This document shows, one piece after another, positions 1-7,346 of a stretch of DNA of 7,853 nt. The stretch's first letter is position 1, and each line of letters starts with the position of its first letter. This DNA is from Comamonadaceae bacterium (lineage in GTDB: Bacteria; Pseudomonadota; Gammaproteobacteria; Burkholderiales; Burkholderiaceae), in the NCBI GenBank assembly GCA_947505995.1, contig CANNNB010000107.1:1-7853 (forward strand), read 5' to 3'. Made by a program: the position numbers and the translations under genes. The notes beneath the pieces were generated by a model, which did no database searches, had not been told where the DNA came from, and saw nothing but the letters and a program-made list of their open reading frames with translations.

Positions 1-324
1 GAGGCCGTCCAAATTCAGCGGGGCAAAGGGCTCGAGCATGCCGTTTTTCTTCATCAAGGCCAAGCTCGTGGCTGCCACGCCCATCACGGCGTCTGCTTGA
101 GGGTTGGCTTTTTCTGCCAAAAGTTTGGCAGTAATGACCCCTGTTGAATCACGAACCCACTTGATGTCAATTTCAGGGTGAACTTTGTTGAAGCCTTCTT
201 GATAAGCTTTGAGTTGATCGACTTCGAGTGCGGTGTAAACGAGCAGTTGGGTTTTTTGAGCAAAAGCCATAGAGCCAATTAAAAGACCGCCGACCAACAA
301 AGCGGATTTATAAAGTGCGCGCAT
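1..324 (-). CDS. phnS: 2-aminoethylphosphonate ABC transporter, periplasmic substrate-binding protein (N-terminal part)
   Basis: The first 108 codons of a leftward gene run off the left edge of the window. Residues 1-22 look like a Sec signal peptide: MRALYK, a hydrophobic core, then a cleavage site after AFA. The mature start (QLLVYTALEVDQLKAYQEGF) and the segment IKWVRDSTGVITAKLLAEK are typical of the AEP-binding proteins of ABC importers, related to iron(III)-binding type 2 periplasmic proteins. The protein would capture AEP in the periplasm and deliver it to a permease and ATPase, presumably encoded further left. The start is supported by AAGGA (331-335, minus strand) 6 nt before the ATG. 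It is divergent from the regulator and catabolic operon, which supports a phosphonate substrate. The family call is by motif recognition, and the exact ligand is inferred. The symbol is approximate, because the family also appears as phnS2 or aepX. Confidence 0.85.
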   Translation of the reverse strand, partial: MRALYKSALLVGGLLIGSMAFAQKTQLLVYTALEVDQLKAYQEGFNKVHPEIDIKWVRDSTGVITAKLLAEKANPQADAVMGVAATSLALMKKNGMLEPFAPLNLDGL

Positions 325-365
325 TCGTCATCCTTATCAAGTTTAAATAGACAACTCTCCACCAT

Positions 366-387
366 TGCTGTGACAGCGGTGTGACAA
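366..387 (-). promoter_or_regulatory. candidate Pho box (PhoB binding site) upstream of the AEP transporter
   Basis: On the minus strand two adjacent 11-bp units read TTGTCACACCG and CTGTCACAGCA, so TGTCACA repeats exactly with an 11-bp period. PhoB boxes are 11-bp-period direct repeats of CTGTCAT-like heptamers separated by 4 bp. The spacing and the TGTCA core match; the separator is GC-rich instead of AT-rich, which is atypical. The site lies about 42-63 nt before the transporter start codon. No strong -10 hexamer was found at the expected distance downstream. This is seen as a repeat; the PhoB role is inferred. Confidence 0.45.
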
Positions 388-400
388 GCCCATGAAAATC

Positions 401-429
401 ATTTGAAACCAAGCAAAGTTGAAAGTCAA
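401..429 (-). promoter_or_regulatory. candidate sigma70-type promoter for the leftward AEP transporter
   Basis: On the minus strand TTGACT (424-429) and TCAAAT (401-406) are separated by 17 bp, matching the -35 and -10 consensus at 5 of 6 and 4 of 6 positions. Transcription would start near 394, giving a leader of about 70 nt before the start codon at 324. This would put the Pho-box-like repeat downstream of the transcription start, so this promoter and PhoB activation are alternatives rather than partners. Confidence 0.3.
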
Positions 430-441
430 TTGCTTTTTGTA

Positions 442-455
442 AATTGTTGACAATT
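442..455. promoter_or_regulatory. perfect palindrome, candidate operator of the GntR regulator, overlapping a TTGACA element
   Basis: AATTGT-TG-ACAATT is a perfect 6+6 inverted repeat 26 nt before the regulator start. A rightward -35-like TTGACA (447-452) lies inside it, so a protein bound here would block that promoter. The matching -10 at 17 bp (CAAATT, 470-475) is poor. A second, looser site, TTG-TGAT-CAA, is at 463-472. GTCAATTG (425-432) and CAATTGAC (451-458) form a further inverted pair. FCD-type GntR proteins commonly bind short dyads of this size near their own gene, so autoregulation and control of both divergent units is a reasonable inference. Confidence 0.45.
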
Positions 456-481
456 GACCAAGTTGTGATCAAATTCAATGC

Positions 482-2454
<1,973 letters not shown>

Positions 2455-2474
2455 AGTTTGAAAAGGTGAGTGTC

Positions 2475-3932
2475 ATGAGTCAAGTTGCCCAATTTATCAG
2501 AGACCACCAGCTTGATGCCATGCGCATTGGTGGCCAAAAAATAGGTGCTGGTAGGGATCGTGCTATTGAGATTTTTAATCCGTATTCGGCTGAGCGCATT
2601 GGCACTGTGCCCAAAGCGACGCTAGAGGAAGTGCGACAAGCCTATGCGTTGGCGCATGCCTACAAACCTCAATTAACAAGATTTGACAGAGCTTCAATTT
2701 TGAACAAAGCGGCAGCCTTGGTCCGAGATCATTTGGATGACATTGCCCATTTAATTTCAGCAGAATCTGGCTTGTGCATCAAGGATGCTGTTTATGAAGC
2801 GGGTCGCGTAAGCGATGTGTTGTTGTTTGGAGCGCAAGAAGTTTTAAAGGACGATGGCCAAATTTTCAGTTGCGACTTAACTCACCATGGCAAGCAGCGC
2901 CGCGTTTACACACAGCGTGCGCCTTTGTTGGGCGTTATCACGGCTATCACACCTTTCAATCACCCCATGAACCAGGTGGCCCACAAAGTCATTCCCAGTG
3001 TGGCCACCAACAACCGCATGGTTCTCAAACCTTCAGAGAAAGTCCCTTACTCGGCTATTTATTTTGCAGACTTGCTGTATGAGGCAGGTTTGCCCCCCGA
3101 GATGCTCAGTGTGATCACTGGTGACCCTCGCGAAATTGCCGATGAAATGCTGACGCACCCAGCAGTTGACTTAATTACGTTTACCGGTGGCGTTGCCATT
3201 GGCAAGTACATCGCTGACAAGGCGGGGTACCGACGCATTGTGTTGGAGCTTGGCGGCAACGACCCTCTTATCGTGATGGAGGATGCTGATTTAGAAGAGG
3301 CTTCTAATTTGGCGGTGCAGGGCTCTTACAAAAATTCAGGTCAACGTTGTACCGCTGTGAAGCGCATACTTGTTCACCAATCGGTGGCTGAGCAATTGAC
3401 TGACTTGGTGGTACAAAAAACCAAGGCTTGGTCGTATGGGGATCCTGCCAATCCAGACAATCTCATGGGCACGGTCATTGATGAAGCCGCAGCGCAACTC
3501 TTTGAGGCGCGAGTGAACGAGGCCGTGGCCCAAGGCGCCCGATTGTTGGTTGGAAATCAACGGCGCGGTGCCTTGTATGCACCTACTGTCTTGGACCATG
3601 TGACGCCCAATATGATGCTTGTGAAAGAAGAAACTTTTGGCCCTGTCTCGCCCATCATTCAGTTTAAGGACATCGATGAAGCCATTCAAATTGCCAATGG
3701 CACAGCCTATGGTCTTTCAAGCGGGGTGTGTACCAATCGCATGGATTACATCGTGCGCTTTGTGAATGAATTGCAAATGGGTACGGTGAATGTGCGTGAG
3801 GTGCCCGGCTACCGATTGGAGCTCACACCCTTTGGCGGCATCAAGGATTCTGGCTTGGGCTACAAAGAAGGTGTGCAAGAGGCCATGAAAAGCTTCACCA
3901 ACATCAAAACCTATTCCTTGCCCTGGGCTTGA
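2475..3932 (+). CDS. phnY: phosphonoacetaldehyde dehydrogenase (NAD-dependent aldehyde dehydrogenase family)
   Basis: This 485-residue aldehyde dehydrogenase oxidises phosphonoacetaldehyde to phosphonoacetate, which the adjacent PhnA then cleaves. The fold markers are in order: the FNHPMN segment near 161, the nucleotide-binding KPSEKVP (185-191), FTGG (236-239), general base E258 in LELGGNDP, catalytic C292 in NSGQRCTAVKRI, and EETFGPV (385-391). R291 beside the cysteine, R111 and R447 are candidates for holding the phosphonate group. ATG 2475 is preferred over the upstream TTG 2451 because AAAAGGTGAG (2461-2470) lies directly before it and the resulting length matches the family. It starts 20 nt after phnA, with no overlap when this start is used. 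A perfect inverted repeat spans its stop codon. The family is certain; substrate specificity rests on similarity plus the neighbouring phnA. Confidence 0.93.
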   Translation: MSQVAQFIRDHQLDAMRIGGQKIGAGRDRAIEIFNPYSAERIGTVPKATLEEVRQAYALAHAYKPQLTRFDRASILNKAAALVRDHLDDIAHLISAESGLCIKDAVYEAGRVSDVLLFGAQEVLKDDGQIFSCDLTHHGKQRRVYTQRAPLLGVITAITPFNHPMNQVAHKVIPSVATNNRMVLKPSEKVPYSAIYFADLLYEAGLPPEMLSVITGDPREIADEMLTHPAVDLITFTGGVAIGKYIADKAGYRRIVLELGGNDPLIVMEDADLEEASNLAVQGSYKNSGQRCTAVKRILVHQSVAEQLTDLVVQKTKAWSYGDPANPDNLMGTVIDEAAAQLFEARVNEAVAQGARLLVGNQRRGALYAPTVLDHVTPNMMLVKEETFGPVSPIIQFKDIDEAIQIANGTAYGLSSGVCTNRMDYIVRFVNELQMGTVNVREVPGYRLELTPFGGIKDSGLGYKEGVQEAMKSFTNIKTYSLPWA

Positions 3933-3945
3933 ATTGAATTCAAGC
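3927..3945. repeat. perfect 9-bp inverted repeat spanning the phnY stop codon
   Basis: GCTTGAATT-G-AATTCAAGC is a perfect dyad whose left arm contains the TGA stop (3930-3932). In RNA it could fold with about eight pairs and a three-base loop. No run of T follows, so it is not a standard rho-independent terminator. It could act as a processing or stability element between phnY and the HD gene, or as a protein site. The function is unknown. Confidence 0.5.
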
Positions 3946-3983
3946 TGGTACGCTGAGTCAAACTAAATTTCTACTGAAACACC

Positions 3984-4535
3984 ATGGCCCTTAACCTGAC
4001 GGACATTGAAAAACTCTTCGATCAAAGAGGACACGAACAATACTCAGGCGAGCCGGTGACACAACTGCAACATGCTTTGCAAGCAGGCTTTCTGGGGGAG
4101 CAAGAAGGTGCCAGTGATGAGTTGGTCACAGCCGCTTTCCTGCATGATTTGGGTCATTTGCTACATGATTTGGGTGAGACACCCAGCATCCAGGGTGTTG
4201 ACGATGTCCATCAATACCGAGTGCTGCCCTTCTTGCGAGGTTTATTTCCAGATTCGGTGATCGACGCCATTCAAAGACACGTCGATGCCAAAAGATATTT
4301 GTGTGCAACAAGGCCCGAGTATCACGATAGTTTGTCTGAAGATTCCAGGCGCAGTTTGAAACTTCAAGGCGGTATATTCTCTGACGAAGACGCTGCAGCT
4401 TTCATAGCAGAACCTGGTGCAAAAGATGCTGTGAGAGTGCGTATTTGGGATGATCTTGCCAAAAGGCCTGACCTTCAAACGCCAGGACTCTCTCACTTCA
4501 TGCAAGTTGCAAGACGTTGCGCTTTGAGAGATTAA
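3984..4535 (+). CDS. phnZ: PhnZ-type HD-domain mixed-valence diiron oxygenase (phosphonate degradation)
   Basis: This 183-residue HD-domain protein carries the PhnZ signature. Known PhnZ uses two irons and O2 to split (R)-1-hydroxy-2-aminoethylphosphonate into glycine and phosphate. The expected ligands appear with matching spacing: H30, H54-D55 (FLHDLGH), H76, H99 and D156. Also present is the substrate-gating pair Y20 and E23 in QYSGEPVTQLQHALQ, where Tyr covers the iron until substrate binds. H58 and K103 fit the phosphonate-binding residues. These correspondences are from memory of the PhnZ structure. The ATG at 3984 lacks a strong ribosome site. It lies 51 nt after phnY and 7 nt before the membrane protein. 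No hydroxylase that would make its known substrate is in the window, so the substrate may be imported or may differ, for example a methylated AEP. The family is confident, the substrate is not. Confidence 0.85.
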   Translation: MALNLTDIEKLFDQRGHEQYSGEPVTQLQHALQAGFLGEQEGASDELVTAAFLHDLGHLLHDLGETPSIQGVDDVHQYRVLPFLRGLFPDSVIDAIQRHVDAKRYLCATRPEYHDSLSEDSRRSLKLQGGIFSDEDAAAFIAEPGAKDAVRVRIWDDLAKRPDLQTPGLSHFMQVARRCALRD

Positions 4536-4542
4536 GTTGGCC

Positions 4543-5379
4543 ATGACTTGGCCCGTTTTGTTCTTGGTGCTCTTTGGGGCACTGCTTCACGCCAGCTGGA
4601 ACGCACTTGTGAAGTCTAGCTCGGACAAAACCTTAGACACTGCCCTCATCCATGTCCTGTGTTCGCTGTTGGCCCTTCCTGTGTGCTTGTACGTTGGCCC
4701 ACCTGCCCCAGAGTCTTGGCCCTATATCTTGTGCTCCTTGGTGGTTCACGTAGGCTACTACTTTGCTTTAGCCGGAGCCTATCGACATGGTGAACTGGGA
4801 CTCACATACCCTTTGATGCGGGGTACTGCGCCCATGTTGGTGGCGCTGACATCCTTTGCATTCATCGGCGAGGGTTTGACGCCTTTGGCTTGGTTGGGCG
4901 TGGCTTGTATCAGCGGTGGTGTTTTGTTGTTAGGCATCACGCGCGAATCGTGGACACATCGGAAAGCCATTTTGTTTGCCCTTTGCAATGCCGTGCTCAT
5001 TGCCATCTACACCGTGATCGATGCCAAAGGTGCACGCAGCTCCGGTCAGGTCGTGCAGTACATCAGCATGTTATTCGTGTTGGACGGTTGGCCTTTTGCG
5101 CTTTTGGTCTTCATGCAACGCAAAGGGCAGGTCTGGCCTTATGTGCAAAAGCGCTGGCCTGTGGCAGCAGGTGGTGCATTTGCCTCCATTGGTTCTTACG
5201 CCATTGCGCTGTGGGCCATGACCGTCGCACCTGTAGCCATGGTGGCTGCGTTGCGCGAAACATCGGTTTTTTTTGCAGCGCTCATTGGCGCGTGGTTTTT
5301 GAAAGAAGTATGGACTCGGCAAAGAATTGCAGGCACTGTGGCTATTCTTGCTGGTGTTGCTGCACTTCGTCTTGGTTAA
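4543..5379 (+). CDS. EamA/DMT-type membrane protein associated with phosphonate utilisation
   Basis: This 278-residue inner-membrane protein has about ten hydrophobic segments arranged as two EamA-like halves (about 3-133 and 141-278). Features include HASWNALVKSS after the first segment, GELGLTYPLMRGTAPM at about 83-98, and the second-half counterpart AALRETSVFFAALIGAWFLKE. This resembles the 'phosphonate utilization associated' membrane proteins found beside phosphonate genes in Polaromonas, Pseudomonas and Vibrio. The position 7 nt after the HD gene supports a shared transcript. It may import a phosphonate or export a product such as glycine or acetate; the direction and cargo are not shown by sequence. 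The start is uncertain: GAGAG (4526-4530) is 6 nt before TTG 4537 but 12 nt before ATG 4543. I chose the ATG, and the alternative adds two residues. Confidence 0.82.
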   Translation: MTWPVLFLVLFGALLHASWNALVKSSSDKTLDTALIHVLCSLLALPVCLYVGPPAPESWPYILCSLVVHVGYYFALAGAYRHGELGLTYPLMRGTAPMLVALTSFAFIGEGLTPLAWLGVACISGGVLLLGITRESWTHRKAILFALCNAVLIAIYTVIDAKGARSSGQVVQYISMLFVLDGWPFALLVFMQRKGQVWPYVQKRWPVAAGGAFASIGSYAIALWAMTVAPVAMVAALRETSVFFAALIGAWFLKEVWTRQRIAGTVAILAGVAALRLG

Positions 5380-5411
5380 TGGTGAAGGACGTGCATTAGG
5401 AGACCTTTTTC

Positions 5412-5543
5412 ATGGCAACACAAAGCGTTCTAACGCGGGCCAAAATTGTGCTTGTGGGTGGCGACATTGAGGGCCGCTCAATGTGGTTGGTCAATGTGTG
5501 GGGGAGGGCACTTCTGCAGGCTGGGGGTTATAAGGCCGTTTGA
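5412..5543 (+). CDS. possible small protein (43 aa), unrecognised
   Basis: A 44-codon frame begins at ATG 5412 with AGGAG (5398-5402) 9 nt upstream and ends at TGA 5541. The product begins MATQSVLTRAKIVLVGGDIE and ends LLQAGGYKAV, with no membrane segment and no motif I recognise. It starts 32 nt after the stop of the phosphonate-associated membrane protein, so it could be the last gene of that operon. Against this, a perfect 8-bp hairpin lies inside the frame, so the region may instead be structured RNA, or the frame may be a remnant of a longer lost gene. The good ribosome site is the main support. Confidence 0.35.
   Translation: MATQSVLTRAKIVLVGGDIEGRSMWLVNVWGRALLQAGGYKAV
5464..5484 (+). 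repeat. strong hairpin with an alternative pairing partner
   Basis: ACATTGAG (5464-5471) and CTCAATGT (5477-5484) form a perfect 8-bp stem around the loop GGCCG. A second copy of TCAATGTG at 5491-5498, 13 nt after the first at 5478-5485, could pair with the same left arm. Two mutually exclusive stems are therefore possible. No T-run follows, so it is not a typical terminator. It lies inside the possible small ORF. Confidence 0.5.
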
Positions 5544-5585
5544 TTCAGCGGGCTCCATTACGCAGACAGGCATAATTTGGCCTTG

Positions 5586-5605
5586 GTTCAGGAATCTGCC
5601 TGAAC
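5586..5605 (+). promoter_or_regulatory. hairpin or operator-like dyad just upstream of the ZIP transporter
   Basis: GTTCAGG (5586-5592) and CCTGAAC (5599-5605) form a perfect 7-bp inverted repeat with a 6-nt loop, ending 16 nt before the ATG of the metal transporter. No T-run follows. It could be a binding dyad for a repressor or a leader hairpin influencing translation. It does not obviously match a Zur or Fur box. A CATAAT hexamer at 5571-5576 could be a -10, but no good -35 lies at the right distance. Confidence 0.35.
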
Positions 5606-5621
5606 TTCACTTGGAACTTGA

Positions 5622-6446
5622 ATGACCTTATTGGCTATTTTGTTGGGCACTCTGGCCGCTGGTATTGGAAGTGTTTGGTTGGCGGCTTGGCTTAGCTTTG
5701 GCATTGTGAGTCGTTATACACAGCACATGCTGAGCTTGGCTGCAGGCGCATTGCTGGCCACAGCTTTTTTGCACCTTCTGCCTGAAGCCTTTGAGGCGGG
5801 TGTAGAACCTCACAACCTGTTTGTGACCTTGTTGTTCGGTTTGCTGTTCTTCTTTTTGCTCGACAAAGCAGAGCTTTGGCACCACGGGCATGAGCACCAC
5901 CACGGCGATGCACACCATGGCCATGATCATGCGCATTCACATGCCACAGATGCACCACACGATCACGGCGCACACGCAAAGCCTCTTGCGGGTGGTTGGG
6001 CCATCTTGGCCGGGGACAGTGTTCACTGCTTTGGCGATGGCGTTCTTATTGCCTCTGCATTCATCGTTGATTTGAAGTTAGGCGTGGTGGCTGCTATAGC
6101 TGTCTTGGCTCACGAAGTACCGCATCACATGGGTGATTTGGTTGTGCTGCGCGAGGGCTCCCAAAGCCGGCAAACTGCCATCTTGAAAGTCTCCCTTGCG
6201 GGCGCCATCACGGCTTTGGGGGGATTGGCTGGCTACGCGTTGCTGGACCAACTCCATGGCGTCTTGCCTTACATGCTGGCCATTGCCAGCAGCAGTTTTA
6301 TTTATGTGGCACTGGCCGACTTAATTCCGCAACTGCAAAAACGTTTAAGTTCGTGGGAAACGGCAGCGCAAATTGTTTGGCTCTTAAGTGGCATTGCATT
6401 GGTAAGCGGGGTCAGTGTATTGGCTCATTCTTTCACTTTGCATTGA
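5622..6446 (+). CDS. ZIP-family metal transporter with histidine-rich loop
   Basis: This 274-residue inner-membrane protein has about eight hydrophobic segments in the ZIP layout and would move zinc or another divalent metal into the cytoplasm. After three N-terminal segments there is a cytoplasmic-type loop (87-118) in which 15 of 32 residues are histidine, a usual metal-sensing or metal-collecting feature. The transport-site motifs are DSVHCFGDG (132-140) and HEVPHHMGD (164-172). The usual forms are HNxxDG and HExPHExGD, so here C136 replaces Asn and H169 replaces the second Glu. The start has GGAA (5613-5616) 5 nt before ATG 5622. It probably has its own promoter, because 242 nt separate it from the phosphonate operon. 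It converges on the sulfurtransferase with a 12-nt gap. The family is secure; the metal is unknown. Confidence 0.9.
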   Translation: MTLLAILLGTLAAGIGSVWLAAWLSFGIVSRYTQHMLSLAAGALLATAFLHLLPEAFEAGVEPHNLFVTLLFGLLFFFLLDKAELWHHGHEHHHGDAHHGHDHAHSHATDAPHDHGAHAKPLAGGWAILAGDSVHCFGDGVLIASAFIVDLKLGVVAAIAVLAHEVPHHMGDLVVLREGSQSRQTAILKVSLAGAITALGGLAGYALLDQLHGVLPYMLAIASSSFIYVALADLIPQLQKRLSSWETAAQIVWLLSGIALVSGVSVLAHSFTLH

Positions 6447-6458
6447 GGTCCAATTGAC

Positions 6459-7319
6459 TTAGCCCTTTGCGCAGGGCAGACCTGGTGTGTTGCACCACTC
6501 ACTCCAGCTGCCTGGGTAAAGACGTGTGATACCCAGCCCAGCCAACTCCATGGCCAAAATATTGGGCACAGCACTGACACCGCTTCCGCAATGGTGAACC
6601 ACAGTGGCAGGATCTCTGCCTGCTAAAAGATTTTCAAATTCAGATCGGAGCACATCGGCCGATTTGAACATGCCATCGGCATTTAAATTTTCGGTGAAGG
6701 GCCGGTTCAATGCACCAGGTATGTGGCCTGCTACCGGGTCAAGAGGCTCCATTTCACCGCGATAACGCGCAGCACCGCGTGCATCAATGAGGGTCAAATT
6801 GGAATGTCCAACTTGGGGCGCCAATTGATCAGTGCTAACCCATTCACGCAAAGCAGATTTCAATTCAAACTTGCTGGCGCTAGGCATCAACTCAGTAGGT
6901 ACGCCTGTTTCCACTGCGCCACCAGATGCTTCCCATGCCTGAAGGCCACCATTTAAAACAGCTGATGCATCATGCCCCAACCATTTCAGCATCCACCACA
7001 AGCGGCCGCAATAGTTGGCGCCATTGCGGTCATACACCACGGCCTGCATGTGGTTTTGAAAACCTAAGCCGCTTAACCAAGCGGCCACTGATTCACGCGA
7101 GGGCAGGGGATGTCTGCCGCCATTGACAGCTGTTGAACCGTGTGTGCTGAGGTTGCGATCTAAATGAGCTTGATGAGCACCCTGAATGCGAACTGTGGCA
7201 AACATCGTGTCGGCCATTTCGGGTTTCATGAGGTCGCAGCTGCAATCAAACACCATGAAGGGTTTCCCAGAGGTCTTGAAGTCTTTGAGTTGTTGAACAG
7301 AGATGAGCGTGTTGTACAT
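6459..7319 (-). CDS. sseA: two-domain rhodanese-type sulfurtransferase (3-mercaptopyruvate sulfurtransferase-like)
   Basis: This 286-residue cytoplasmic protein has two rhodanese domains. The N-terminal, inactive one is at about 5-135 and contains VVYDRNGANYCGRLWWML and LNGGLQAWE. The C-terminal catalytic one is at about 160-282, with LIDARGAARYRGE, GHIPGALN and the active loop HHCGSGVSA. C244 is the persulfide-forming cysteine. The CGSGV loop is nearer to mercaptopyruvate sulfurtransferases (CGSGVTA) than to thiosulfate rhodaneses (CRKGVTA), so sulfur transfer from 3-mercaptopyruvate is the likely activity, with Ser replacing the usual Thr. AAGGAA (7325-7330, minus strand) lies 5 nt before the ATG. 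It follows the EamA gene by 27 nt on the same strand, so the two are probably co-transcribed. Length is normal for the family. No link to phosphonate metabolism is evident. Confidence 0.9.
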   Translation of the reverse strand: MYNTLISVQQLKDFKTSGKPFMVFDCSCDLMKPEMADTMFATVRIQGAHQAHLDRNLSTHGSTAVNGGRHPLPSRESVAAWLSGLGFQNHMQAVVYDRNGANYCGRLWWMLKWLGHDASAVLNGGLQAWEASGGAVETGVPTELMPSASKFELKSALREWVSTDQLAPQVGHSNLTLIDARGAARYRGEMEPLDPVAGHIPGALNRPFTENLNADGMFKSADVLRSEFENLLAGRDPATVVHHCGSGVSAVPNILAMELAGLGITRLYPGSWSEWCNTPGLPCAKG

Positions 7320-7346
7320 ACCGATTCCTTCAGTGATGGTTGTTTT

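Noticed and set aside
4890..5399. 169-codon overlapping plus-strand frame inside the EamA gene
   Set aside because: Its product is rich in Cys, Arg and His, as expected of an out-of-frame reading of a membrane protein gene; the EamA frame has clear membrane segments.
5880..5980. CAC/CAT-rich stretch considered as a DNA repeat
   Set aside because: It is the coding sequence of the histidine-rich loop; the repetition follows from the amino acids and has no fixed unit.
5622..6446. Assignment of the ZIP protein as ZupT
   Set aside because: The histidine loop and altered core motifs do not clearly match ZupT, so only the family is named.
6462..6477. GCCCT/AGGGC stem as a terminator between the convergent genes
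   Set aside because: The stem is only five pairs, it lies inside the sulfurtransferase coding end, and no T-run follows on either strand.
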